Positions 11,611 to 24,216 of a DNA stretch of 64,000 bases are shown here, in pieces (within the stretch, counting starts at the first letter, position 1; every line of letters begins with the position of its first letter). The stretch is taken from contig NC_135568.1 of assembly GCF_964340395.1 (NCBI RefSeq), positions 2,250,001 through 2,314,000 of the forward strand. The letters run 5' to 3'. The notes beneath the pieces were generated by a model, which was not told where the DNA came from, searched no databases, and was given only the letters and a program-made list of their open reading frames with translations. The position numbers and the translations under genes were made by a program. Source of the DNA: Glandiceps talaboti. Its lineage: Eukaryota; Hemichordata; Enteropneusta; Spengelidae.

Positions 11611-11934
11611 CTAGTGTTCATGAAAGTATCAGTAGAATAAAATGTGCAATTTCAATGATGCATACAAGGATACACTTATTATGAATGTCTTGGAGCAAGA
11701 TTATGTCCTTCTGTGTATGTCTCATGACTCTCAAGAAAGTTGGCCTGGAATGCAGTCATGTTGAGATTTTTGGACTCTTGGCCTTTCCCCTATCATGCCT
11801 GGCATTTTGCTAGTGACCATTTACTTTAGTGAAGCTTTGCCAGAAATAATTTGTTTAGTTTCTTATTCATTACCCAGGAGTGCATCTCTAATAAGTAATA
11901 TACTATCTGAGTGATCAATGTTTTATACTTTAAT

Positions 11935-12410
11935 TTGGTTTCTGATTGGTCTTTGTATATTTCCATATGGTTTCTGATTGGTCAACTTTGTATATTTCCA
12001 TATGGTTTCTGATTGGTCAACTTTGTAAACTTCCATTTAGTCTCTGATTGGTCAGCTCTGTATACTTCCATTTGATCTCTGATTGGTCAACATTGCATAC
12101 TTCCATTTTGTCTCTGATTGGTCAACTTTGTATACTTCCATTTGGTATCTGATTGGTCAGCTCTGTATACTTCCATTTGGTCTCTGATTAGTCAACATTG
12201 TATACTTCCATTTGGTCTCTGATTGGTCAACTTCGTATTCTTCCATTTGATCTGTGATTGGTCAACTTTGTATATTTCCATTTGGTCTCTGATTGGTCAA
12301 CAGTGTATATTTCCTTACGGTCTCTAACTGGTCAACTTTGTATATATCTCCATATGGTCTCTGACCGGTCAACTGTGTGTTTATCTCCTTGTGATTTCTG
12401 ATTGATCATT
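11935..12410. repeat. 35-bp minisatellite with inverted CCAAT box in most units
   Basis: About 13 units each carry CTCTGATTGGTCAAC followed by TTTGTATACTTCCATTTG, at a 35-bp period (for example 11974, 12009 and 12044). GATTGG is the reverse complement of the CCAAT box bound by NF-Y. Binding is not shown by the sequence. No gene start is recognised nearby. Confidence 0.9.
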
Positions 12411-13089
12411 CTTGTTTATTCACAGAATCTGTGTCTAGACAAATGACAAATGGGTAGTGAAATTACATTAAGCACTTAAGTACTTTTTGAAGGTAAAAAA
12501 GCCTACAGTACAGTTCAGCTATCAGTGACAAATCTTAAACATCCAATAGCATTTGACAATTGATGAAACACCCTGTTACGATTAGCAGCTGACTTAAGAG
12601 ACAATATGGAGAAACACAGCATGAATTCTGTTCTGAGAAAGAGTTTAGAGATAGGTCTGATTGTACCACCTACAATTATCATCAGCAGTAGATGAACTAA
12701 TGCCACCAGTACGATAGTTTAAAAAACAACATGTAGTCTCAAAGTAAGCTTTTCAAAAACCATTTACTTAAATTGAGAGGAGTTTTGGAAATTGATACAG
12801 CAAAGTAAAACGATGCAGTCATCTTGTATTCCAGGAAAATCTAACAAAATTGACAGCAGCTGCATAGGAAAAAAATTGTTGATAGTATTGTTATGTCATT
12901 CCATACAGTTGTGATGAGTCATCTTACATATGTTGCCATGGTAACAGTCTACATGGTGTGTAGCTAATATTTCATTGTCCGGTGTATTGATTATCACTGG
13001 CTGCCTTTCAAACATTTCTGTCAGTATTCCTATAACGGCAACCAGTTGAAGGAACAGACTCATCTGTGAGTACATTTATACATTTCTGT

Positions 13090-14020
13090 TTCCATCCAAG
13101 TTCTTTTTGTCAGAGTTCAAAATACCATGGGCAGTAGGGCATACATAGTATACGACCAAGTTTTCCTCTAGACTTTTAATGCCAAATTTCAAAACTCTAG
13201 GCAACAGAGTATCATATTATAATCGTACAATTTTGTATATGATTGTGTTTCTGCTAGACTTCCTTTTTCAGGTTTTGGAACTCACTGGACAATAAGGCAT
13301 ATGCATAGTATATATGACTGTATGATAGTGTTTTCCCCTAGAATTTTTTTGTTGTCGGAAGTTCAAATCTCGTTGGTTAGCAGGGTATGTAGGTATATGA
13401 CAGCGTTTCTGTTTTTTGTCAGAGTTCAAAATTATTGGGCAGTAGGGCATATACAAGTTAGTATAGAACCCTGATTTCTATGAGACATTTTAGTCAATGC
13501 TCAAAAGTTGTTGGTAGTAGGTTACATGCAAGTATATGACACCTGAGTTATTCTAGATTTTTTGTCACATTTCATCAGGTAGTAGGGTATATGGCCAAGT
13601 TTCCCCTAGACTTTCTTTTTGTCAAAGTTCAAAACTTATTTGACAGTGTTTTCCCCCAGACTGTTAAGATTTCAAAACTTGTTGGGTGATATAGTATAAT
13701 GTGCATATAGTAAATATGTGTGTGTTTTCCCCTGGACTGTGTTGCTAGAAAAATCTCATTGGGTAGTTGGGTATGCATATGACAAAGTTTTCCCCTCAAC
13801 CTTTTTTGCCAAAGTTCAAAATTCATTTGACAGTGTTTTTCCATGTTCTGGTAAGATTTCAAAACTCATAAGGCAATACAGTATGCATAACCGTGTTTTC
13901 CCTTAGACTGTATTTGTCAGCATCAAAACACATTGGGTAGTTGGGTATGCGTATGACAATGACCAAGCTTTTCTTGGCTTTGTCGGATTTCAAAACTCAT
14001 GAAATGGCCAGTAGGTAGGA
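13090..14020. repeat. decayed tandem array
   Basis: Blocks like TTTTCCCCTAGACTTT, then GTCA(A/G)AGTTCAAAA, then ATTGGGTAGT(A/T)GGGTAT recur about ten times with uneven 80-95 bp spacing. Copies are strongly diverged. The open frames on either strand are by-products. Confidence 0.7.
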
Positions 14021-14184
14021 TGGAAAGTTTTGAAATTTGTTTTCAGTTGAACTATAGTGACTATAGAATAATTAACAATTTTTATTTTTAAAACACTCAA
14101 GTATAGTACGGTTGATGTTTTCTTTAATAGTGCAATCCTGAATAGAAACCTAAAGTGCTTTTTTTTCTTCTTTTTTTTTTTGCA

Positions 14185-14238
14185 GGATCTAAAGATTGCT
14201 GTTAGTCTTAATCACCTTTTATACCAGGAGGTTCAAAG
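14185..14238 (+). other. candidate 5' untranslated exon
   Basis: A 54-bp segment has a strong polypyrimidine tract and TTTGCAG just before it, and TCAAAG followed by GTAAGATTTT at its end. Paired good splice signals at exon-like spacing are uncommon here. If real, the next + strand acceptor seen is at 34739, the RAR start exon, giving a 20-kb intron. No protein similarity is visible, so a leader exon is the best guess. It could be chance. Confidence 0.3.
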
Positions 14239-14293
14239 GTAAGATTTTACAACTTGACTAGATATCTTCAATTTTAATCGATTATGTTGATTA

Positions 14294-14294
<1 letters not shown>

Positions 14295-14369
<75 letters not shown>

Positions 14370-14383
14370 GTGTGTATGTATGT

Positions 14384-14420
<37 letters not shown>
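14295..14420. repeat. (GT)n / (GTAT)n microsatellite
   Basis: Long GT run with GTAT interruptions. The histidine/threonine frame on the - strand is an artefact. Confidence 0.95.
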
Positions 14421-14421
<1 letters not shown>

Positions 14422-14527
14422 CTTCATACGAAACCTGGTTGATGATGATTGAACACACACATAGTTATAAATAGTTTCTACAAAACAAACTTGTGCAAGT
14501 CAAGCTTTGTGTGAATTGAGACCCAGT

Positions 14528-15085
14528 AGCCCTGTCCAGATCTGATCCGCATCTAATCCGAATTAAACTGATCCAGATCACTTTAATCCATATTGAATCT
14601 ACTTTCCGTCTACTAAAAAATTGAAAGATGGATTTGATTCAAATAACATTTATTTAGCGTACCTGTCCATGTACCAGCTTTGATTCGGATTGCTTATTAT
14701 CAAATTAATTCATTCGAGTACACGCCTGTCAACACCCGGCAACACTGATCGCGACTTGATTCATATTACTTTGATCCGGATCAAAACCACCACCCAGAAT
14801 AGGCTTCGATTCGGATTTCTGGATTAATTTGAATTGGATACGAATTAACTACAAGTATGGACAGGAAATTGAATTGGATCCGAATCAGATTATGTAGTAT
14901 GGACAGGTAAATTGAATTGGATCCGAATCAGATTATGTAGTATGGACAGGTATATTGAATTGGATCCAGATCTGATTTTGTAGTATGGACGGGTAAATTG
15001 AACTGGATCTGGATCAAATTTTGTAGTATGGACAGGTATTAAAATCGAATTGGATCCGGATCAGATTTTGTAGTATGGATAGGCT
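14528..15085. mobile_element. TIR element with internal 43-bp repeats
   Basis: The left end AGCCCTGTCCAGATCTGATC pairs with the right end, which finishes GGATCAGATTTTG then TAGTATGGATAGGCT. Between 14850 and 15085 the block GAATTGGATCCGAATCAGAT with GTAGTATGGACAGG repeats at about 43 bp (for example 14894 and 14937). The reverse-complement words GATCC/GGATC fill both flanks, as in transposons with subterminal repeats. Confidence 0.6.
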
Positions 15086-15359
15086 TAGTATCTGATTAAC
15101 TTATGACATCCATGTGACTTTAACAGTCTGAAAGTGTGAGAACCGTCATAGACACAATATTACATTTATAAGTAGGGGAATTAAAGTAAAGCTGTAATTT
15201 AAAATGTGACAGGTGTTATTAGTATTACACAAAGTATTTTTATATGGTTCCATTTTGAATTGAAACCACGTAATATATCATATAAATGCATTCAGGATAT
15301 TATAAAAGATGGTTCAATTTGATCAGGAAAGTAATATTTGTCAAATATAAAACACAAAT

Positions 15360-15850
15360 ATTTAGGATAATTATATACTTATTAATCTAAGGTTGATTCT
15401 ATCACACTCTTGCCAAATTGAAAGTATTAAAGCGGGGAAAAATGTAATTTATATTCAAGTTGCTTCAGACAAATATTTACTTAGTAATAGTGAAATTACC
15501 TAATATTGGAATCTAGTTTTTGAAGCAACTATATAGTTTTCGTCCGAATTACCCAGACGTCATCAGCGTATTAATGTTATGCGGGTTGGTCAGGTGACCT
15601 CCTAGTGGAATCACCTGCCAGTACTAAGAATATATTGTAAATAAGTGGGAGATGGTATCCACCGTCATGGTTGAGGGACGGCTGGTGTTGTTTCATTTCA
15701 ATTGATACTCATATTTTCCGAGGCCAATATTTATCTTCTCTGCCCAAATATTTACTTGTTAATCTGGGGTAGATTTTATCCCACTCCACCAAGTTGTTAG
15801 CATTATAATCGGGGAAAATGTCATTTATATTCAAGTTATTCCATGTGACA
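15360..15850. repeat. local direct duplication
   Basis: 15360-15475 and 15745-15850 share CAAATATTTA, TTAATCT, ATTCTATC/ATTTTATC and TTTATATTCAAGTT in the same order. The copies are diverged and about 375 bp apart. No function is assigned. Confidence 0.5.
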
Positions 15851-16304
15851 TTAATACAATAATACACATTTTTTATCACAACTGAATTGAGGTTCAGTAG
15901 TGATATAAACATTGTAAAGTGTCTGTCTAGCTGTCTTGCTGTCTGACTGATAAAAATAAACGTTCAAAATGTGAATGCACATATGCCTAGCAACAAGACC
16001 ACACCCATAGCAACAGTGAAATGATGATGTACCTGTAGAATGACTTTGAGTGAAAGGTCTTTATATTCATTGAGCAGATTAATAGTTAGTTTGTCGCAAA
16101 ATACACAATTTTATACAATCAATTGAGTGCTTGTACCTTAGCTGTCAATTGATAAGTCTTAGTGATTTTGACTGGAAAGTAACAATTTTATACACCAGAA
16201 CTCTTATACTATAGCTATGAACTAACTAGAATTCATCATGTGACTGTAACACTGTAACTCTCATGGTCTTTACAGCTATGAATTGACAATTAAGTTGAAT
16301 TGAC

Positions 16305-16352
16305 TTATACATACATACATACATACATACATACATACATACATACATACAT

Positions 16353-16383
<31 letters not shown>

Positions 16384-16443
16384 TACATACATACATACAT
16401 ACATACATACATACATACATACATACATACATACATACATACA
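16305..16443. repeat. (ACAT)n microsatellite
   Basis: Nearly pure ACAT repeats interrupted by a short AC run. The methionine/tyrosine/valine/cysteine frame on the - strand is an artefact. Confidence 0.97.
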
Positions 16444-19400
16444 CTGTAACTCTCGTTAGTTATCAATTCATATCATGTTGACTAGAAAATAGATTTGTTA
16501 TTCAGTAGAAAAGTTGAACGTAGTATTTGTCAAAATTTATACCAACAAATGTTTGAGATAAATGCCAATCACTGTACAGTGTACGTCACCACGCATATTG
16601 CGCAAATTGAGAATCATTACAGTACACAATATCATTAGACTAAGTATCTGTCGTTAAAGAAATAGTCACAATTTCAGTAAAAACAATTAGTGTCTACCCA
16701 TCTGTTCATAATCAAATACCAGACTTGAATATCATAGGCAAGGAAGCCTTTGTATGTCTGATTAAAAAGTGCGTTTTGTGTAATATTTAAAATGTTTGTT
16801 AATTTGCATCATAATTACTTTTGTTGAAGTGAAATTGATAGATATATGACATCACAGGATTTGTATCAGTTGTTGGCTGCATCACTTGGAACATAGCAAT
16901 AGCATGTAAGAGCCACAAGAAGGATATGCCAAATTATACTACATCTGCATGCAGTCCTATACTTCTAAACAACCCTATTTCTACCAGTCTTTCATTATGT
17001 ACAAGTATTGCTTTGAATATCATACGGCCTTAGTAGTTTACTTTCCTTTCTGGTGAACAAAAGAGAATCTACCCCTCAAAATACATTTGTACAAAAATGG
17101 TAGATTCCATTATTGGCCTGAGGCACTAAATGCGCAACATTTGTTAGTGGTCACGTTTCCAGTGTACACTGACTTTTCATTACTTTTCATTGTTTTTCTC
17201 CTGAGTATTGAAGAGAAAACTTGCCCCTTTGAATGTCATGACAACAAAACTAAAGTCGAACAGTACTTCAGGAAAATAGATATATTGTCATAAACTTTGG
17301 ATTCTTGAGCGCCATTTCATGATTTCATATCACATAAATTTTGTGCAGTTGCCAAGAAAAACAAATTGAAATCTATCATTTCACTTGTATTGTTCTCACT
17401 AAGTCGTAAATGTGCATAATTGTTAGATGAACACTGAATATTCATGACTATTTATCCATAGGTAATAAGCACCTAGGAGTCATAGATATTCAGTGTATAT
17501 CAAATAAATATGTACGCCTGCTAGGTTCCATGAGGCAATGGCAAACTGTATGGTGAAAACAATAGTGGTGAAGCAACTAAGTTTCAATTAGGGGTTTCAT
17601 GGCAATCACGCAAAATGTGTGTGGTACTGTGAAATCATGAATGGCTCCCCAGAACCCAAAGTTTATGAAAATACCTTTACTACCTGGAGTGGCTTAAATT
17701 TTAACAGCAAAATTAGGTGGAAAACTTATCAACACTGTAATATTTGATGAATGTTGAGATTCTTCAAGTTAATTCTCCCATTCAAACATACATGTATGTT
17801 ACTGTATTTTTTACTTTTCTCTTCAGTAATATAACTTTTACTGTTGCATCAGTCCATGTCGGTGTCGTGTCAGGCATATTGTGTTTTTATTTAGCATTGT
17901 TAAAATCCCAGTTCAAATTACAATTTACATTTTGATGTAAATAGAAAGTTGTCTGTCTGGTAGACCTATGATAAACTGGTCCTGAACAACATAAACAGCT
18001 TACCTAATTCTCACAGATCCACTAATAGGATAGTAATGAGAGAACCAGGGATTGAATCATGGGTCTTTATAGGTCATTTTGAAAGTATGTAGATCTGGTC
18101 AGCCAGCATTCTTTTGTATTTTGATTATTATTGAAAATTTGTTCTGTCTTTGCATTACTTTATCCAAAGTAGATTTTGGCCGTTATGATTTGTTTTCTTG
18201 ATTTCAGCCCAACTATTTGTAGTAAATATCTCATGATCAGTGAAAGGGTATTGATATCTAGGCCCTCAGGTTGCAGGGAGTGTGTTAATACCTTAAACTT
18301 TAAAGGCGTTAAGTTGGTAAAAGCTACCTAAGTTCCCTGTTAATGTTTTCAGGGTTCATGTTATTGGAGTTCCCAATTTAGAACCCGGGCAAAAAACAGT
18401 CATGAGAACATTCCCGGTCATGTTGTTGCTGTCATGACTTTGCCCTCTCTGTTACTAGGGTTCTCAAACCCTAACAAAATAGTAATGAGAATATTTGTAC
18501 AGCTGAGTGGACTTGTATTCCTTCCTGCCACGTGGTTTGTGTTATTACATGTTTCACAACTGATTCCAAGGATTCGGGCAATTGTCAAAATATCTGTCTT
18601 CAGGGTATGTGAGCTTTGACTGTTCATCAAGTCATTGCAGACTCATTCATCATATTTCACTAATCTACCTTTAGTGTTTATCTAACAGCTGCTGAAAATA
18701 CTAGCCTAGGGGAAATGAACAGCTTATGTAGATGTGCCATGCAGGTATATGCCTGTAAGTGGTGAATTTTACTCCCATGGGCATACTAACTAACATGCCT
18801 GTTACAGAACATTTAAGCTTGCTGATATAAATTATACATGAATTACTTCTCATTGTGAAATGTCACATATTCTCTTCATGTATTGTTCTGTTCAGACTGA
18901 AACATTATAAAGAGTTTTGTGTGTTGATGGACGTGGATTCAGATGGAACAATCACACAGTGCAGTTTAAGTGCAAGTATTATTTTTAACTTAGCCTTGAA
19001 AACATAAAGGCGTAACCACGTCACTGTAAATACACCACAAGGTTGTCTGGTCTAGTAACATAAAGGACAGAACTACAGCAGGTCTAGATAAATGATTAGT
19101 ATAAAGTGGCAACATATGTAAATCTGTGTTAGATAGATTGAGGGACAAGGCTGCATCCTGTCCACACTGTCACTACCTGTCTGTCAGTGTTGTTGTCTTT
19201 CCTGTCCCTGGATTATTCCAGATCAGCTGTGACTTTTTGATGATTTATCTGTAAGAGTTTATACCCCTGATGTGTGAGGTAATGTCTTCTGATTATAAGT
19301 GTTGGTATTACTTGTGAATTAGATGTATTCATCAGTTTTAAGCCTTGAGAAACCATTAGATACATTTTGACGTGACTGGTATATCCAATGTTATGATATA

Positions 19401-20225
19401 AATATGTCATTGAGGTGAAGGGTGGCTATAGGGTGATAATGAAATGGTGGAAAGTCTCAAATGTTTTACAGGTAGTGAGAGAGAGGGGGGGGGGGGAGTT
19501 CTTGACCAGTAGTAGTACTACACATAGTAGTACATTTATTCCTTTTACCCTTGGTATATAGTGAATTTTTTCTAACAATTCACTACAAAGTGGAAGCACC
19601 CTGATTTTAAGGTTTGGTAAAAAAAAGATCTTATCTTTTATATGGTGTGAAAAACACTAATGTTTACATTCCAGCTTTTTTAACTTGCATACAGACAGCT
19701 GATTCAATATTGTTCAGGGTATATTATATCACAAGTAAGTCATTATACATAATTATATATGTATATAACAAAACAATTCTTAAAAAAATAAATATTGCAA
19801 TCGCAGCTAGTACAGCTTGAAAGATATTGAACCATTTATTGTAATTTTATTACATTACTATAAATCATAATGATTAATTGGTAGTAACTGATACATACAA
19901 ATCAGATACGTGTACCTGTATAATAAATTGGATTTAGTACAAGGGTCCTTGAGTTAGGATTTTACTGGCATTCATCAAAAGCTGAAAGGAATTTAAGTGT
20001 TTAGAAATGTATGTGAGTGCGTGTCTAGACAGGTAATTTTAAACTTATGTGTTTATAGCTGTCAAAAAGAACCCAAAACAGCTTCAATATGAGACACGTT
20101 TATGCTAATATCATCACTGATACCTCAGAATATGGTTTTAAAATTTGAATATCAATTACTTAATTTACATATTCTGACATTTTCATAGCCAAGGACTTGC
20201 AATGTCCATCTCTTACATACAGACT
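16444..20225. other. long stretch without recognisable genes
   Basis: The frames at 17087-17293, 17744-17935 and 18434-18619 lack recognisable domains and have no convincing paired splice sites. A fragment of family F lies near 18330-18480, a G run at 19486-19498, and a diverged fragment of MITE family C near 19650-19820 (GCTGATTCAATATTGTTCAG, GCAGCTAGTACAGCTT). Confidence 0.45.
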
Positions 20226-20510
20226 TCTAAACATACATTTTGTATCTAGACTACTATAAATCTGACTTGCAGTAAGTCCAGAACACATAGACAACTAAAC
20301 ATTGTATCCAGACTACCAAATTAGCAGTAGTCCAGGACACATAGACTACTAAACATTGCATCTAAACTACCTAATTAGCAGTAGTCCAGGATACATAGAC
20401 TACTAAACATTGTATCTAGACTACCAAATTAGCAGTAGTCCAGGACACATAGACTACTAAATATTGTATCTAGACTACCAAATTTATGTGGTGGTAGTCT
20501 GTTAGACCAA
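20226..20510. repeat. 54-bp tandem repeat, about 4 copies
   Basis: ATAGAC starts at 20287, 20341, 20395 and 20449. Each unit has AACATTG(T/C)ATCTAGACTACC and AGCAGTAGTCCAGGA. A first, more diverged unit precedes 20287. Confidence 0.85.
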
Positions 20511-21805
20511 TTGAAATCAATGGAAATTGGAACTGGAACAGTTCACTTTGCTAAATCTGAACCAAACATAGAAGTTAACATTGTTATATTAACCTTGTGT
20601 AGTAATTATGCAGGTACCAAACATTTTAGTGAAAATAGAGCTGACTGTACAGAACGGCATTGAATAATAAAGATGTCATAATTGCTGTATGCATTGTATG
20701 TAAATATAGTATTTGAATCATTCAATACTGGCTGGCCTTCACTTTTGTACATGTAACATTGGCAGAAGTATTCGAAATGTAGGAGCGACAATGAAAAGTT
20801 TTTTTCTAGCTCAATAGTCAGTCCGCCTACCCGCATTTCATATTCTTTGTATAGTCAGCCTAGACTTAATTCATCTATATGTTGTGACATAGAATCCTTT
20901 AAACTATTCCCCATTAATTGTAAATAACAAACTGTAATATTGTATCAAACACAGACATGAAAATATTACCTGACACTTTCGACAGAACAGTTCAGTCTAA
21001 CATATTGACCCACTATTCAGCCATTCAGAGAAACATTTTCAAGTTTGTGTTTGGAACAAAAGTTTAATTCAATACTATGGCTTACCAAGACAGATGGATT
21101 TTCATTAGTAAAACTTTAAAAAGAATAACTTATTGACTGGTGCAGCATCTCTAAGGCTGTTTCATCCAAATGTTCTTATAATGTAGACAGTTGTGTAATA
21201 AAGTTAGTATTATTATAGTTCACACTGATATAGCCTTAGTTGTTGGACAGGGATTCTTGAACTATAATTATAATTGAAGGCCTTATAGTAAAAAAGTAGA
21301 TTTAGGTCATCACAGCAAAGTGAATTAACCCTTCCTGTAGAGGATTTTAAGAGAATTCCATATTGATGATGTACTTACTGTTAGAAAATGTGTCAATGCC
21401 ATATTGAATAACCTTGCAATCATGGTTTCCAATGTGCAGGCTGAAAACTTACTATCACTGTGTCATAATATTGCCTTCTTGTGAATATTAATTATTGCTT
21501 CTTTAGCTTACCATAGTAGATATAGTTTTTGTCAGTTAGCTTCCAATAGTTGACTTGCCTACAAGAGGTTTGACAAGTTGTAAATGCCATTTGAAGTGAT
21601 AATAGTAAGAGTTTTATTGTCACACTTTACCGATTGATTCAGTGGAATTGAAGTGTTCATATAAAATACTACGTGCCATGTAAATGAATCACCTCTGAAA
21701 AAGGACATGCCACTTAATAATACATAGTGTTATACTCAGGCTATTATGTTGAGATTAGCCAACACCTGTACATGTCATAAGAATCTCATCGAGTATGCCC
21801 TCTAG
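20511..21805. other. no recognisable feature
   Basis: AT-rich sequence without tandem repeats, element ends or plausible exons that I can identify. Confidence 0.4.
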
Positions 21806-22190
21806 AAGGACTAACAAAAAAAATTGTGTGGTTCCGATTATGCTCAATTTTAGAATAGGTGGGGTAGGTAGATGTTTTTATTTTATTTTTTTAAATTATT
21901 TTTTTTTCATATGTGAGTGTCCAGTTCAGGTAGTTATGTTTTCCATTGTTTTCCATATGGTCTCTATGTTATTGGTTTCTTCTCATCAGATGTACAGCCA
22001 TTACAGATTGGAAGATCAGTGTTAAACTGTCTTTTTTAAGTTGATGTCAGTTTCCACATCACATATTTCTTGTGAAATTTCATAATTTTTTGCAATTTCA
22101 TTATTTTCTCTTTAAAAAAAGTTTAGGGTCAGCATGAAAAACTAGGTGGAGTCGGGTAAGCAGAACAAATAATTTGTTTTATTAGGCCTA
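21806..22190. mobile_element. MITE family B, copy 2
   Basis: It starts AAGGACTAACAAAAAAAATT and ends TTTTATTAGGCCTA, with TTAGAATAGGTGGGGTAGG inside, as in the copies at 2975 and 28041. It is non-coding. Confidence 0.75.
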
Positions 22191-22196
22191 TTATAA

Positions 22197-22337
22197 AGCC
22201 TATTTGACACACACAATTTGAAGTGATGCACCAAAATTTGCTGTTCCCCTATCCCTTACTATGTGGTAGCTCACAAGAAATCCCAGTTTGACTCACAACA
22301 AAATTTGGCTTGGCTATCATTAGAGGGCACACTAGTC
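22197..22337. mobile_element. MITE family G, 5'-truncated copy
   Basis: Shares GACACACACAATTT, GCACCAAAATTTG, ACAAGAAATCCCAGTTT and CTATCATTAGAGGGCACACT with the three copies around CCDC103 (54337, 56166 and 57723). The left terminal repeat is missing where family B copy 2 ends. Confidence 0.65.
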
Positions 22338-22799
22338 TTAATTTTTTTTCCAATAATTTGGCATTAATATTGCAATATTGATTGTGGACTTGCAATATTG
22401 CATCCATATTGGCATAGTATCCTGCTTGAAAATGTCAAAAATGTATGTTATGTCAGATCGCTATAAGTCTCTTGGCTAATTCAATTGAGAGTGGGAGTAA
22501 TGAACAAAATTGATACCATTCACTCCTCAGGTTTCTTGACTGAGGCAGATACATCCAGTGGCATATATGAAGGTCACATGACATTGTGCAAGTTGATGTC
22601 AAAGGTCAATGACACTATGAAATGTAGTAGCTGGTTCATAGTACATTAACTATTACCATATGGTCACTGTCTGATGTCTCTCTGACTTTTTTTTCATAGA
22701 TTTTGTTCTTTTGTTTGACATGTTTATGTTGATTTTTATATTTTGTACTTGCTGATAAGTCTGTAAATTCATTAGCCGTGTGATTACATTTTATCAGGA

Positions 22800-23042
22800 T
22801 CCCACAAATTTATGATTGAATTGTCAGGACCACTTTATTTGAATTGTTTACAAATGGACATCAAGCCAAAAGTATACATTTACAATTTGTTGACAATTGA
22901 TTGAATCGTCTGGGGCATGTATTTGAATTGTTTACACATGGACATCAAGTCAATAGTGTCATTACTATCCATTTATAATTGTTGGCAAATGGTAAAGTTA
23001 TCTGGACCGAACTGTTTACACACAGACATCAAGCCAGCCTAT
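22800..23042. repeat. degenerate repeat, 3 units of about 90-100 bp
   Basis: GAATTGTTTAC, CA(A/C)ATGGACATCAAG and a following ATTTA(C/T)AATTGTTG block occur three times with decreasing similarity. No other function is seen. Confidence 0.55.
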
Positions 23043-23044
23043 AA

Positions 23045-23345
23045 AGTATTTAAATCTTAACCCGTGTTACTTTGTTCAAGAAAACTACAACATAATCTCA
23101 GTTAAAATCAAGAAAAAATTAGGGGGTCACCATGCAAATATTTTAAATAAACGTCAACATGAAATCAAAATTTAGTCATTTTAGAATCCAATATGGCCAC
23201 CAAATATTAACTCTATGGTAAAGTTAAAGGGTGACAATTTCCTTGAAAACAAGATGGTGAAACCCTGAATTTCTTTTATCACTTCAAAAGGACCAAGAAT
23301 ACGCTTTCATCTGGCAAAGTTTGGAGAACATTTATTTTAAGAACT
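23045..23345. mobile_element. dispersed repeat family D, uninterrupted copy
   Basis: Continuous counterpart of 6370-7030. At 23213-23221 it shows the single empty site TATGGTAAA where the other copy carries the family E insertion. Confidence 0.65.
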
Positions 23346-23814
23346 GATTTTTAATGAAAATTTGTCCATGAGGTGGAAATTCTTTTACAGAAAATGAATT
23401 GATTTTTCTTTTGTAAATGGATGCTTTTGTTTGGACAACTAGAAATCACAATATGTGCACATAGATGATAAATCAATTCTGACAGACTCTATTGTGCAGA
23501 CTACAAAAATGTGAATAAAATAAACATGTTGTGTTATAAATCATAAATAAATAGTTGTTTTTGACAGCCATGAATACTTTTCATTAAATTGTCATTGTAC
23601 AAAGATGAATACAAAAAAGAAATGAGTGCTGTGGTACATGATTTATTATCATATTTCTGTTTGACATTTTTCTCAGATATATAATTAATAATACTTTGAT
23701 TACACTGTTATATCATTGATAGATTGAATTTATTGACTTGTTATTTATTGCATAGTATTGCTGATCTTTATGATACTTAAATGCCTGCAGTATACTCTAG
23801 ATACTTGCAAATAA

Positions 23815-24216
23815 GTGTTTGCAACTTGTCCTCTGCGACTGTACTTTCGCAAAGTGAGTATGCTTAAGGATGACCTTATTTTTTTTCTGTTTCTCCAACC
23901 GACCCAAATTTTCAGCTCCAACATCAAAAAAAAAATGTTTTCATTTTCGCCCACCCTCAATATTTTGTGGAACAGCACCCTCTCTGGCAAGAATAAGCAA
24001 GTGTCTGGACTGTTGACATCATCTATAGTCATGGCAATGTTGACAACATTTGTTTACGAACAGAGCATTTCTTTTATGACGGAGGTTATTCAAGTTGGGG
24101 GGCTGAGAACATACCAATTGTGCAGAGAAGCTGGGAAAGGACTTGTTACCAGGAATCCAACAAAAGAAGATAAAAAGGAGGAAAAGGAGAGGCAGAGAAA
24201 CATGAAAAAGTATTGA
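23815..24216 (+). CDS. unidentified 133-codon open frame, doubtful
   Basis: This is one of the longer non-repetitive frames outside the two genes. I do not recognise the protein. The N-terminal half is AT-rich and crosses a homopolymer A run at 23927-23936, so it is probably not coding. The last 60 residues, from the internal methionine of MAMLTTFVYE, look more protein-like and end in a charged tail rich in K, E and R (KEDKKEEKERQRNMKKY). It could be a terminal exon, a decayed transposon fragment or chance. No start context or promoter supports it. Confidence 0.15.
   Translation: MFATCPLRLYFRKVSMLKDDLIFFLFLQPTQIFSSNIKKKMFSFSPTLNILWNSTLSGKNKQVSGLLTSSIVMAMLTTFVYEQSISFMTEVIQVGGLRTYQLCREAGKGLVTRNPTKEDKKEEKERQRNMKKY

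Noticed and set aside
15540-15660. Possible SINE or gene fragment with higher GC
   Set aside because: No A/B boxes, inverted ends, splice signals or second copy that I could find.
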